Virus record (IMG/VR): IMGVR_UViG_3300032242_000673
Coordinates: 1-32,518 of that record
Length of the DNA: 32,518 nucleotides
Direction: 5' to 3' (one strand)
Source: a virus
The notes under the pieces are model-generated. The model saw only the letters and a list, made by a program, of their open reading frames with translations, had not been told where the DNA came from and did no database searches. Positions 1 through 8,784 of the stretch are shown piece after piece. Every line of letters begins with the position of its first letter. Positions within the stretch are counted from its first letter, which is position 1. A program made the position numbers and the translations under genes.

Positions 1-2
1 TA

Positions 3-173
3 ACTGCTGAGGAAATTGCTCAACGCGAAGTGGATGCTCAAGCCGCCGCAGATCGCAAGGCTCAAGAGGATGCAGATGCCGCTATTCTTGCAGGGCTAAA
101 GGCGAGCGCAAAGGCTAAGTTGATGGCAGGACAACCTTTAACTGAGGCTGAGGCAAACACTCTTATTATCTAA
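3..173 (+). CDS. C-terminal fragment of an unidentified gene (cut by window edge)
   Basis: The reading frame is open from the window edge to TAA at 171-173 and gives 56 residues rich in Ala, Glu, Gln and Lys. They are probably helical and end in the pattern GQPLTEAEAN. The start lies outside the window. The stop overlaps the stop of the convergent methyltransferase gene by 8 nt, so the two genes meet tail to tail with no terminator between them. I do not recognise the family. Similar short acidic-helical C-termini occur in small phage structural or assembly proteins, but that is only a resemblance. Confidence 0.6.
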   Translation, partial: TAEEIAQREVDAQAAADRKAQEDADAAILAGLKASAKAKLMAGQPLTEAEANTLII

Positions 174-828
174 CCCAACACATCCCGACATCGGGAGTTG
201 GGCGTAATCCTGATCTTTGCCAATCGCCATTAGACCAAATCGGCGCATTAGCAACCCACCAATCGTAAAAAGTTATTTCTCCAAACTTGTACCAACGATT
301 AGGCTCTTGTAAATGATGCTCTATGAACTGAGGCGCAAACTCTTTGTAGCCTAAATGCACTAAATAATCTAACTGTTCGTGATGGTCATCCATAGTTGCT
401 TGCGACCATTCAAAGGTTAATGGGTAGGGATTAGACATACCCTTAAATACAGACCATTCAGCCCCTTCGACATCTACTTTGATTAGATCGGGTTTGCCAT
501 ACAACTTAACCAAAGTATCAACGGTTATGGTCGTGGCTTTAACTGTTCTAAATGGTTTGCCGTTGTAAGGCATTGATTCATCAGTTAGCCAATCTTTATT
601 GATTGTAGATAGCCCATCTTCATCGGCTTCATAGAACTCAATGCGTTTAGCATCTTGATCTGATACCGCTAACTTTAACGGTTTAACTCTTGGCTCATAG
701 ATAAAGTTCTTAACAAGTTCGGCATAGATTCTTGGGGCAGGCTCTAGCGCAATTACTTTTGTAAATCCTTTATTGAGTCCGGCAATAGTGGCATCACCAC
801 GATTAGCCCCGATGTCGAATAGGATCAT
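166..828 (-). CDS. FkbM-family SAM-dependent methyltransferase
   Basis: The 220-residue protein begins almost directly with the SAM-binding glycine motif DIGANRGD (residues 5-12). An acidic residue follows the second strand (ALEP), and the family signature VDVEGAE lies near residues 118-124. Known FkbM enzymes O-methylate sugars or small molecules. The last ~60 residues are aromatic-rich and extend past the core. It is the third gene of a minus-strand trio, and its ATG overlaps the stop of the upstream gene (ATGA), which implies translational coupling. By context it probably methylates a glycan handled by the GH130-like partner, on the virion or on the host surface. The substrate cannot be read from sequence. 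Confidence 0.85.
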   Translation of the reverse strand: MILFDIGANRGDATIAGLNKGFTKVIALEPAPRIYAELVKNFIYEPRVKPLKLAVSDQDAKRIEFYEADEDGLSTINKDWLTDESMPYNGKPFRTVKATTITVDTLVKLYGKPDLIKVDVEGAEWSVFKGMSNPYPLTFEWSQATMDDHHEQLDYLVHLGYKEFAPQFIEHHLQEPNRWYKFGEITFYDWWVANAPIWSNGDWQRSGLRPTPDVGMCWVR

Positions 829-1379
829 TGACCAATTCTCTCAAGGTTGGATTTGACGGCGTTTTCGTATTCAGGTGCTATACTTTCGTAAGATAATTCC
901 CTAAACAGTTTTAGGCTTTCATCGTTACGGCCGATCCAATAGGCACTAACCGCTACTTCAAAGCGCAGGCAGTATTCGCCGTAGTATTCAACAAATGTTG
1001 GCAAGGCTGGCAGTTCATATTGCCGAAGCCCTATTTGCGCAAATGTGTAGCACTCCTGCCAATTACCTGATCTTTCGTGAAAGCGCGACATCAAGAAATA
1101 ACCTTCGCGCCTATGTGGTAAGTATGCGATTGCTTGAAGCAAACAATTACTAACCGTATGCTGGCGATCGTTTTGATCCTCAAAGCATTTAGCAAGTTTT
1201 AATAGCGAGGCATAAACATAATCGCTCGCAGTATCTTTACCGTATTCTGCACAACGCAGATAGAATGATACGGCAGAAGCAGTTTGATTTAGTCGTTCAT
1301 ATTCCACCGCTACATCAAAGTTTAACCTTGGGTTGAATGGATCGTTAGATAGATCAACTATCAGATTCTCAATTATCAT
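825..1379 (-). CDS. TPR-like helical repeat protein of the glycan cassette
   Basis: This 184-residue protein is predicted all-helical. Repeat-like segments have small residues at TPR positions: NFDVAVEYERLN near residues 20-31, ASVSF-type and KLAKCFED segments, then LMSRFHERSGNWQECYTFAQIGL near 96-118. The pattern matches tetratricopeptide-like domains found C-terminal to, or beside, glycosyltransferases in viral contigs. No catalytic glycosyltransferase motif (DXD) is evident, so it is more likely a scaffold or partner than an enzyme. It overlaps both neighbours (11 nt upstream, 4 nt downstream) and so belongs to one coupled operon with them. The exact function is unknown. Confidence 0.6.
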   Translation of the reverse strand: MIIENLIVDLSNDPFNPRLNFDVAVEYERLNQTASAVSFYLRCAEYGKDTASDYVYASLLKLAKCFEDQNDRQHTVSNCLLQAIAYLPHRREGYFLMSRFHERSGNWQECYTFAQIGLRQYELPALPTFVEYYGEYCLRFEVAVSAYWIGRNDESLKLFRELSYESIAPEYENAVKSNLERIGQ

Positions 1380-2352
1380 TTAACGCCTCCAAGATTAAAT
1401 CTTCAACAACAAGTTTAGGTACGCGCAATACAAATGCCGCGTTATCCTGAAACCCAAAACTAAGCAGTAGATCATCACCTAATTTAGCCGCACCTACGCA
1501 AAACTCAATGCGAGCATCTAGGAATGAAAAGGCTTGCGATAGACCAACTACATTTAATTCACTATCCCATAGCACTAAACGATGGCGGTAAATGCCGTCT
1601 TTTTGATCTAGGTAATTCTTAAACAGATTAACTTCGTGGCTAATAGAAATATACATATTGCCCCAAGGGATCAAATGCGATGATCCGCGTTGGTCGGCAG
1701 GCGGTTGAATAGACTCACGCACGAACACCTGCGCACACGCGCCTGTATCTACATCGGCTTTAACTAACTCAGTTGGTAAAGTCCATTTGATGAAATGATA
1801 CGGCTTATCTACGACTGGATACCAATTCTTTTCGCAATACGATGGCTTGTTAAATGGCGTTGCAATTCGAGTACGCGCAACTTCGCTAACTTGCCAAGCA
1901 TCTTTATCCAAAGCAATACGGCTATATTCCATACGACCCTCACCATTGGTAGTTGTATCGCGCCGAACGCCTACTAAATATAGATCGCCATCCCATCGCA
2001 CAAGGCGAGCATCTTCTAAGCCTACGAACTCCCAAATAGGTTCGTGCAGATTTAGCATCTCAACTTTTGCTGAGTTAATAACTTCTAAGTTTTCGTTTAG
2101 TCGGCATAGATAATTCTCTGTTACTAAGCGTTGATCTTTCTCAGGGTGAAGGTATGAAAGCGGCCCCCACCTCGAAGGAAATCGTTGTTGATTCTCTGAG
2201 TGGTAGAGTGTGTAATTAACTACTCGAACATTAACTAAAATATCGCCATCATCATCTACGAACACCGATGGATTCATTCCACCAACCGTAGATTGAATAA
2301 CAATAGGTGCTAACTTGCCACCTTTTGAAACTGCCTTCTCAACTAAATTCAT
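1369..2352 (-). CDS. GH130-like five-bladed beta-propeller glycan enzyme
   Basis: The 327-residue protein has the layout of five-bladed propeller glycosidases and phosphorylases. NPSVFVDDDGDILVNVR lies near residues 27-43, the signature GLEDARLVRWDGDLYLVG near 111-128 (E113 and D114), a KNWYPV strand near 175, a repeated blade edge, and a C-terminal FGFQDNAAFVLRVP like the GH130 closing strand. GH130 enzymes phosphorolyse or hydrolyse beta-1,2 or beta-1,4 mannosides, and many distant members are uncharacterised. It is the first gene of the minus-strand cassette and starts 29 nt from the divergent portal gene. Function is inferred from fold and from its methyltransferase partner. A glycan-binding or glycosyltransferase-associated role is the main alternative. 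Confidence 0.6.
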   Translation of the reverse strand: MNLVEKAVSKGGKLAPIVIQSTVGGMNPSVFVDDDGDILVNVRVVNYTLYHSENQQRFPSRWGPLSYLHPEKDQRLVTENYLCRLNENLEVINSAKVEMLNLHEPIWEFVGLEDARLVRWDGDLYLVGVRRDTTTNGEGRMEYSRIALDKDAWQVSEVARTRIATPFNKPSYCEKNWYPVVDKPYHFIKWTLPTELVKADVDTGACAQVFVRESIQPPADQRGSSHLIPWGNMYISISHEVNLFKNYLDQKDGIYRHRLVLWDSELNVVGLSQAFSFLDARIEFCVGAAKLGDDLLLSFGFQDNAAFVLRVPKLVVEDLILEALNDN

Positions 2353-2381
2353 ACGGATACTTTACCCAATAAGGAGAAACA
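2353..2381. promoter_or_regulatory. Short divergent spacer between glycan cassette and head operon
   Basis: Only 29 nt separate the two divergent start codons. On the + strand, AAGGAG at 2371-2376 is a clear ribosome binding site for the portal gene. On the minus strand, TAAAGT ends six bases before the cassette ATG and there is no Shine-Dalgarno, which would fit a -10 box serving a leaderless transcript. No convincing -35 element was found, so the promoter part is tentative. Confidence 0.3.
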
Positions 2382-4223
2382 ATGGGCTTGATTGACCGCA
2401 TAGCAAAAGCCGTTGCAACCCAATTAGAAAAAGCCCCAAATCTCCCTAGTGGCACAGGCGTTATGACTGAACAACAAATGCGACAAGCAGGCGGTATTGC
2501 ACAAACGCAATATGGATTCGGTACAAGCACACCTCTACCTCGCAATCCTTTATTAGCAAGCGTTCCTTTTGCACCGGGCTTACCTTTAATTCCGGGCGCA
2601 CTTAATCCATTAAATCCTGAAACTGGCAGACCTGCACCACGCCGTTACGAGTATTTAGTTGCGCAGAACATCAATGTAAGCGAAAACCGCCTAGTGCCTT
2701 TCAAGACACTACGAGCCGCCGCAGATCAAATAGACATCTTGCGCCGTTGCATTGAAGTTCGGAAGGCCAAAATTTCAGGTCTTGATTGGGATATTGTTTT
2801 AAGTGATGCCGCATCAGAAAAGATTATTGCTGAATCAGGTGGCAATCACCTACGCGCTATGGCAGATGCGCGCGAAAAATTTACTCCTGAGATTGCTCGC
2901 CTTCGCAAGTTTTGGGAAACCCCTGATCCTGCAAATGGTTTAGGTTGGGTCGATTGGCTCAATATGGCACTAGAAGAAATCGATGTTCTAGATGCTTGGG
3001 CTATTTGGCCTCAATTAACTGTTGGTGGCGAGATTCGCGGATTACAAATCCTAGACGGATCAACCATCAAGCCACTTCTAGATGATCGCGGTATGCGCCC
3101 TGATCCTTCTATTGGCCCTGCGTTCCAACAAATTCTGTATGGCTTCCCTCGTTCAGAATTCAGCGCAACAGTTGATGATGAAGCCGCAGATGGGGAATTC
3201 AGTTCTGATGAACTTGCTTACTTTGTACGCAATCGCCGCGCTAATTCTGTTTATGGATATTCACCTGTTGAGCGCGCATTGCCAATGGCTGATATTTACT
3301 TGCGCCGTCAGCAATGGATTCGTGCAGAATTTACCGATGGTGTAATGCCTAAGACTTTCCTAGAATTGCCTGAATCTGCAAATCTAACACCTGAACAAAT
3401 CCGCGCTTACGAAAACATCTTCAACGATGATCTAGCAGGACAAACAGAACAACGCAATCGTATGCGTTTCTTAATTCCGGGTGCAAAGATGTCGTTTGAG
3501 CCGGGATATAGCGAGAAGTTTTCAGATCGCCTAGATGATTATCTAATCACTTCTATTACAGGACACTTTGGCGTTCTACCAACTGAAATTGGATTTAGTG
3601 CTAAGGGCGGCCTTGGTGGTTCAGGTCATCAAGCAGGCGAAGCCGAAGCCGCAGAACAAATTGGCATCATCCCAACCGCTCGTTGGGTAAGCCAAATGAT
3701 CTCAAACCTTTCTTATCGCTGGTTAGGTATGCCACGCGAACTTGAATTTCGTCTTGCATCTAGCGATCGCACAAACAATGAAGAAATTGCAAAGCGCGAT
3801 GACCTACGCACACGCAACGGATCACAAACCATTAACGAAAACCGCGCTGATCTAGGACTTCCATTATTGGATTCTCCTGAGGCAGATATGCCAATCTTTG
3901 TTGCTGGTCAATCAGTATTCCTAATGAGTCCTGACGGTATGGTTCAAGCAGGCACACCACTTGATGAAAATGGCAATCAAGAACAAGCAACAACAGAACA
4001 ACCTGTTGCTGAAACACCTATTAAGCCCGCAGAAAAGCCTGCTGATAAGTCTGCTCAAGATGAAATCAAGACTTTTATTCGTTGGGTTCGCAAGGGTAAT
4101 TCATCTCGCTCATTTAACTTTGAATATGTCGAAGATACTTACGCCGAAGTTCTAAACAAGTTTGTCGAGGCCAAAGACCTAGACGGTGCGCGCTGGTACG
4201 CTGAACGCTATTTGGGGTTGTAA
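2382..4223 (+). CDS. Portal protein
   Basis: The 613-residue protein forms the dodecameric ring through which DNA enters and leaves the capsid. It shows the HK97/SPP1-type portal pattern. A disordered N-terminus is followed by an RRCIEVRKAKISGLDWDI segment near residues 112-130, a middle domain containing YGYSPVERA, a QWIRAEFTDG clip region, and a C-terminal crown with GLPLL. The last ~100 residues include Gln/Glu/Pro-rich, low-complexity sequence (about 520-560) before a short folded end. It is preceded by AAGGAG, and its stop overlaps the MuF-like start (TAATG), as expected for adjacent head genes. Confidence 0.9.
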   Translation: MGLIDRIAKAVATQLEKAPNLPSGTGVMTEQQMRQAGGIAQTQYGFGTSTPLPRNPLLASVPFAPGLPLIPGALNPLNPETGRPAPRRYEYLVAQNINVSENRLVPFKTLRAAADQIDILRRCIEVRKAKISGLDWDIVLSDAASEKIIAESGGNHLRAMADAREKFTPEIARLRKFWETPDPANGLGWVDWLNMALEEIDVLDAWAIWPQLTVGGEIRGLQILDGSTIKPLLDDRGMRPDPSIGPAFQQILYGFPRSEFSATVDDEAADGEFSSDELAYFVRNRRANSVYGYSPVERALPMADIYLRRQQWIRAEFTDGVMPKTFLELPESANLTPEQIRAYENIFNDDLAGQTEQRNRMRFLIPGAKMSFEPGYSEKFSDRLDDYLITSITGHFGVLPTEIGFSAKGGLGGSGHQAGEAEAAEQIGIIPTARWVSQMISNLSYRWLGMPRELEFRLASSDRTNNEEIAKRDDLRTRNGSQTINENRADLGLPLLDSPEADMPIFVAGQSVFLMSPDGMVQAGTPLDENGNQEQATTEQPVAETPIKPAEKPADKSAQDEIKTFIRWVRKGNSSRSFNFEYVEDTYAEVLNKFVEAKDLDGARWYAERYLGL

Positions 4224-5452
4224 TGAAATCCCCCGCGAAAGGCGCGATAGTTCGTATAGCGGCCTCACACGCCGACAAAATACGCAAAGCATTTAGCCAA
4301 GCGATTGATTCACAAGCAGTTGCAGAATCTTTTGCACAAACACATCCTGCGGGTGGGCAAGTAACACCTGCTATGGCGCGTGATTGGGCTAAGGTTCATA
4401 TCAACATTGATAAGCGACCTTTAGTAGATGCGCTTAAAAGAACTTATGCCGATGGTTGGGTAACAGGTAATTTAGCCGGGCGTTATGTTCTTGCACACTT
4501 ACTTCGCAACAAGGCCGTAACTGCACCTAAAGTTGGTGTGGTTAATTGGGAAACTTGGACACCCGGCAATCAAGGCGCGGCGGCTTTACTAAGCCCTAAG
4601 GGTGGATTGCAAAGCCTATTAGACCAAGCATCAATAACCATTGATGGCATATCTAACACAAAGTTAGATCGTATTGGCACAATTTTATCTCAGGCTCTTG
4701 CGCAAGGCGTAACACCTTCTCAAGTTTCTATTATGGTGGATGAAGTAGTTAATGATCCACAACAAGCACTTGTTATCGCTCAAACAGAAATGAGCCGCGC
4801 AGTAGTTCAATCTGAACTTGCTCAATACCGCGACTCAGGCGTTGAAATGGTTGAGTGGCTAGTAGCCGATCCTTGCGAGGATTGCGCAGTAAATGAGGAT
4901 GCTTCACCAATATCTATTGATGAAGATTGGCCTAACGGCGATGCGCCTGTTCATCCTAACTGTATGTGTGATATTGCCCCTTATATGAGCGATAGCACCG
5001 ACATAACAGACGATAATGCAGATGTTCAATTAGCGGTAATGCCTGATCTTGCTAAGTTCGTACCTTCTAAATTAGAAGTAGAACGCGCACTATCTCGCCT
5101 AAAGATTTTGCCTAATCCACCACAAGTTCCCGAAGATATTGATGTGGAAAAGGTAGTTGAATCGCCTTGGAAAGTAACACCTGTAATTACAGTTGATCCG
5201 AGCATTTGGGATAACGCAGAACTAGCCCTAGTACGCTTTGAGGATTTAACTGCTACGGATGAATATATGCGCCGTAAAAAGATTAAAAAGCATATTGAGG
5301 CTATGGGTGCAGGACTTACCCCATATCGTAACTTTGCTCTCGTCATAGAGCGTAGTGGTGAGCAAATCATCATTGACGGACACCATCGCTTAATGGCTAT
5401 GTGGCTATTAGGTATGACGGAAGCCCCTGTTTGGCTAGCAAAAGAAAACTAA
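4223..5452 (+). CDS. MuF-like head morphogenesis protein with C-terminal ParB-like domain
   Basis: The 409-residue protein has two parts. Residues ~145-255 match the Mu gpF/SPP1 gp7 minor head family: a helix with ARTE-type AQTEMSRAV, then a zinc-type set of C218, C221, H244, C247 and C249 around VHPNCMC. Proteins of this family sit inside the capsid near the portal and may be ejected with DNA. Residues ~305-409 form a separate module ending in IIIDGHHRLMAMWLLG (DGHHR at 385-389), the signature of ParB/sulfiredoxin-like folds, some of which have nuclease or nucleotide-hydrolase activity. Some MuF proteins carry toxin or enzymatic C-terminal domains, so this may be an injected effector, but activity is not shown by sequence. 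Confidence 0.8.
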   Translation: MKSPAKGAIVRIAASHADKIRKAFSQAIDSQAVAESFAQTHPAGGQVTPAMARDWAKVHINIDKRPLVDALKRTYADGWVTGNLAGRYVLAHLLRNKAVTAPKVGVVNWETWTPGNQGAAALLSPKGGLQSLLDQASITIDGISNTKLDRIGTILSQALAQGVTPSQVSIMVDEVVNDPQQALVIAQTEMSRAVVQSELAQYRDSGVEMVEWLVADPCEDCAVNEDASPISIDEDWPNGDAPVHPNCMCDIAPYMSDSTDITDDNADVQLAVMPDLAKFVPSKLEVERALSRLKILPNPPQVPEDIDVEKVVESPWKVTPVITVDPSIWDNAELALVRFEDLTATDEYMRRKKIKKHIEAMGAGLTPYRNFALVIERSGEQIIIDGHHRLMAMWLLGMTEAPVWLAKEN

Positions 5453-5461
5453 GGAGAAACA

Positions 5462-7036
5462 ATGGCAACTGATTTTACTTATGCGTATGCAGAGTTAATC
5501 AAGGCAGATAAGCACTCAGACGGCACACTTACTGTTTATGGTAAGGCAACCGATGATTCTATTGATATGGATCAGCAAATCTGCGATCCTGCTTGGCTAG
5601 ATACCGCTATGCCACAATGGTTTAAGTCAGGCGGCAACATCCGCGAACAACATTCAAACATTGCGGCGGGAGTTGCAAAAGAATATGAAGCGAAAAGCGA
5701 TGGTCATTACATTTCTGCTCTTGTCGTTGATCCTGTTAGCGTTAAAAAGGTCGAGGCAGGCGTTCTTAAGGGATTCTCAATAGGCATTAAATCTCCACGC
5801 GTTGTACGCGATACCAAGGCAGTTAATGGTCGCATCATTGATGGGCAGATCATCGAAGTTAGCCTTGTAGATCGCCCTGCCAACCCAAACGCGAAGTTAA
5901 TTATGGCAAAAAGTGTTGAAGGAGAATCATCTCTAGTTCAAGTTGAGGAACTTCACGAATACAAAGCACCGCTACCTAGCGATGTTATTAAGACCACTAA
6001 GAAAGGGTCAAAGATGGATAAAATAAAGCAAATCACGGAATTGGCTAAGTCTTTGACTCCTGATACCGTGAAGTTTGACCAAGCACTATTCGACATTGCA
6101 GTTAAGGCTATTGCAGACTTAATCATTGTTGAAGCGGGAGAAATCTCAGCCGACAATAGCGAGCGCGATTCAATCGAAAGCCTAATGGATGCTCTAAAGC
6201 ACCTACGCAACTGGTACGAAGGCGAAGTTGCAGAAGGCGAAGTAGCCGCACCTGATCTAAATACTATTGAACTATCTGCTGATGCAGAAGTTGTTAAGGG
6301 CGATTGCGATCACGAAGATTCTTGCGCTGATTGCGGATGCGATGGATGCAAGGCCTGTAAAGGTTGCGATACCAAGATGTGCAAGGGATGTTCATATATG
6401 GCCGCAAAATCTGTTCAAGCAGATACCGCAAAGTGCTTAGAGTGTGGATGCCACAATGTCGGTGCTACACATGGACTAGACAAGGTTCTACCACCAAGCG
6501 GATCAAATCCTAATCCAATGGTTGCACCTGCAAATGTAACAACTGCTCAAATCATTACACCTGAACAGGGTGCTGGATCAGTTAAATCTGCCGAAGCAGA
6601 CGAAGTTGCTACCGAAGCAGAAGCACCTGTTGAAGCAGAAACTCCTGCCGAAGTTGCAGAAGTTACCGAAGTTTCTGAGGTTGAAACCTCAGATGATAAG
6701 GGCATTGAAGCCATTATCGAAGAAGCCGTTAAGAGTGCTATGAAATTGGTTGAAGCCGAGATTGCTTCACTAAAGGCAGAAAAAGAGTCTGCTCTAGAGA
6801 AGTCAGTAAAACTTGAAACCGAACTAGCAACGGCATTGTCTAAGAGTGTTGCAGGTGGCCCAAAGCGCACCGCAGTAATCTCAGGCGCACAATCAAATGA
6901 ATATCTAGTCAAGGCCGCAACATATAAGGCCAAGGCTGATGCAACAACCGATCCTGTTCTACGCAAGGGATACCAATCACTTTATGCGGAATTTTCCACA
7001 AAGGGTGGCTTGCCAATCTCTGACGAGAACGAATAA
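5462..7036 (+). CDS. Capsid maturation protease fused to scaffold, with Cys-rich insert
   Basis: The 524-residue protein starts with an HK97-type (S78) prohead protease domain (1-150). Catalytic candidates are H64 in EQHSN, S106 in GFSIG, and the acidic strand ending VSLVDRPANPNA. The C-terminal part is a scaffold: an acidic, Ala/Glu/Val-rich linker (~375-410), a coiled coil (~412-460) and a basic tail. Between them lies an unusual block (281-330) with eleven cysteines, mostly CxC and CxxC pairs, that could bind zinc or another metal. ATG 6014 (M185), preceded by AAAGGG, could start a separate scaffold as in lambda C/Nu3. The protein precedes the major capsid gene and is expected to be cleaved and lost from mature heads. 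Confidence 0.85.
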   Translation: MATDFTYAYAELIKADKHSDGTLTVYGKATDDSIDMDQQICDPAWLDTAMPQWFKSGGNIREQHSNIAAGVAKEYEAKSDGHYISALVVDPVSVKKVEAGVLKGFSIGIKSPRVVRDTKAVNGRIIDGQIIEVSLVDRPANPNAKLIMAKSVEGESSLVQVEELHEYKAPLPSDVIKTTKKGSKMDKIKQITELAKSLTPDTVKFDQALFDIAVKAIADLIIVEAGEISADNSERDSIESLMDALKHLRNWYEGEVAEGEVAAPDLNTIELSADAEVVKGDCDHEDSCADCGCDGCKACKGCDTKMCKGCSYMAAKSVQADTAKCLECGCHNVGATHGLDKVLPPSGSNPNPMVAPANVTTAQIITPEQGAGSVKSAEADEVATEAEAPVEAETPAEVAEVTEVSEVETSDDKGIEAIIEEAVKSAMKLVEAEIASLKAEKESALEKSVKLETELATALSKSVAGGPKRTAVISGAQSNEYLVKAATYKAKADATTDPVLRKGYQSLYAEFSTKGGLPISDENE

Positions 7037-7062
7037 CACACTTAACGAAAAGGAAAATACTT

Positions 7063-8721
7063 ATGGCACAAATGCCTAAAGCAACAGACCTATTCGGTGA
7101 TGTGAAGCCAAAGAAAGCCGCAGAACTTCAAGAACAATATCTTGGAGAACTTAACAAGTCTTTCTCAAACCCTTCAACAACACCGGGTCAAGCACCATCA
7201 GTTGATCCTGCCTCAGCAATCGAAGCACTTGTAGCAAACAAGTCGCTATCACCTGATGCAGTTGGTTCACTAAACGCGGCTCTAGCCGCACAACGCACCG
7301 CAAGTGCAGACATTGTTAAGGACATCTCCCTAACATCTCCACTTAGCACATCTTTTGCCGCTTTCGACTTGGAAGCACCTGCAAAACTTCTAACACCTCG
7401 CCCAACACCTCTACGCAACAAGATTGTTCGTAAAAAGGGTGTCGGTACTTCACACCGTGTAAAGCGTATTACTGGTTACACAGGTACAGGTACTGGTGGA
7501 CAAGGACAAATCTGGCCGGGAATCACAGAAACCACAACAACTGCATTTGGTTCAATTAACTTTGAACGCGGCCCAAAGATTTCTTACTCAGCCGATGATC
7601 TAGTTTTGCCATACAACTCATACTCACTATCTGATGCAGTTTCATTTGATGCAAACTTCTCAGGTTTGGGTTATCAAGACCTCCGGCAGTTATCATCAAC
7701 TTCTACCCTTTACGCAACAATGCTAATGGAAGAAAGAATGATGCTAATGAGCCGTGGTACTGCTTCAGGTTACGCAGGCGCACTTTCAGCACCAACAGTA
7801 ACCCTATCTGCCGTATCAGCACCAACAGGAACAACCGCAATCGCTAACAACACATACTATGTATATGTAACTGCCGATGCTGGTATCTCATCATCAGGTT
7901 TTGGTGAGTCTATTGTTTCAACAGTTCAATCTGCTACACCTTCATCACAAGTTCTAAAGATTGTTGTGGGAGATGTTGTTGGCGCACTTGGCTACAATGT
8001 GTATGTTGGTACATCAACAGGTACTGCAAACGCTAAGTATGTTGGAACATTTAAGTCAAATACTGCTTATGTTGTAGGTTCATCTACTGTAAGCGGTGGC
8101 GATATTATCGTTTACTCATCATCAAGCACAATCACAGCCGCTCGCGCTAACGCAGATACTTCTGCTTACGCAACAGGATACGATGGAATTCTTGCCACCG
8201 TTCTTGGGCCAAACTCAGGTTTTGTTAATGATATTAACACCACCTTCTCAACTTCTAATCCGGGCGTAGAATTCCAAAAGGTATTCTCAGGTCTATACGA
8301 TTCAGTTAAGGGTGATCCTGATGAAATCTTGCTAAACGGTGCAGATCGTAAGCAACTTTCTGACTCAATCAAGAATGGTTCAACTGCTAACTACCGTTTG
8401 AATCTTTCACAAACAGATACAGGCGATTATGTAGGTGGCGCAGTAATTGGCGCACTACACAACGAAATCACAGGCAAACTTGTTGATCTTGTTGTTCATC
8501 CTTGGCTTCCACAAGGTGTTGCACCTGTTCTTTCCTACACATTGCCAATTCCTGATACAGAGGTATCAGATGTCTGGGCAAATGTTATGGTTCAAGACTA
8601 TATGGGTATTCAATGGCCTGTTACACAGTTTGCCTACGAATTCTCAACCTATTTCCGTGGAACATTCTTCTGCTACGCACCTGCTTGGAATGGTGTCGTT
8701 TCAGGAATCGTAAACGCATAA
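7063..8721 (+). CDS. Major capsid protein with Ig/FN3-like insertion
   Basis: At 552 residues this is long for an HK97-fold capsid protein. It follows protease/scaffold and precedes connectors, the normal slot for this gene. Residues 1-100 look like a delta-type N-terminal arm. The E-loop/P-domain region follows (basic RNKIVRKK near 118-125), with spine helix LMEERMMLMSRG near 221-232. Residues ~242-352 are a beta-rich, Thr/Ser/Val repeat segment (NNTYYVYVTA, GYNVYVGTSTGT) that reads as an inserted Ig or fibronectin-III-like domain. The capsid sequence resumes at TGYDGILATV. The insert probably decorates the capsid surface and may bind glycans or cells. A GC-rich hairpin follows the stop. Confidence 0.85.
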   Translation: MAQMPKATDLFGDVKPKKAAELQEQYLGELNKSFSNPSTTPGQAPSVDPASAIEALVANKSLSPDAVGSLNAALAAQRTASADIVKDISLTSPLSTSFAAFDLEAPAKLLTPRPTPLRNKIVRKKGVGTSHRVKRITGYTGTGTGGQGQIWPGITETTTTAFGSINFERGPKISYSADDLVLPYNSYSLSDAVSFDANFSGLGYQDLRQLSSTSTLYATMLMEERMMLMSRGTASGYAGALSAPTVTLSAVSAPTGTTAIANNTYYVYVTADAGISSSGFGESIVSTVQSATPSSQVLKIVVGDVVGALGYNVYVGTSTGTANAKYVGTFKSNTAYVVGSSTVSGGDIIVYSSSSTITAARANADTSAYATGYDGILATVLGPNSGFVNDINTTFSTSNPGVEFQKVFSGLYDSVKGDPDEILLNGADRKQLSDSIKNGSTANYRLNLSQTDTGDYVGGAVIGALHNEITGKLVDLVVHPWLPQGVAPVLSYTLPIPDTEVSDVWANVMVQDYMGIQWPVTQFAYEFSTYFRGTFFCYAPAWNGVVSGIVNA

Positions 8722-8735
8722 ATTGGTTAATTGCG

Positions 8736-8763
8736 AGAGGGGTGGGGAAACCTGCCCCTCTTT
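8736..8763 (+). terminator. Hairpin after the capsid gene (partial terminator)
   Basis: AGAGGGG at 8736-8742 pairs perfectly with CCCCTCT at 8755-8761 across a 12-nt loop, with only TTT after it. It lies 14 nt past the capsid stop and just before the next ribosome binding site. It probably acts as a leaky terminator or 3' stabiliser that keeps capsid mRNA above the level of the connector genes. Confidence 0.55.
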
Positions 8764-8784
8764 GCACTAGAAGGAGGGATTGCA

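Noticed and set aside
1795-2113. Two + strand ORFs opposite the glycan enzyme
   Set aside because: Both are shadows in other frames of the minus-strand gene, without ribosome sites or protein-like sequence.
6580-6690. Repetitive GAAGCAGAA/GAAGTT-type DNA
   Set aside because: It looks like a tandem repeat but is irregular and simply encodes the acidic low-complexity linker of the scaffold.
6547-6966. Minus-strand ORF of 139 codons, Ser/Ala-rich
   Set aside because: It is the mirror of the Ala/Glu/Val-rich scaffold repeats on the + strand, a compositional artefact.
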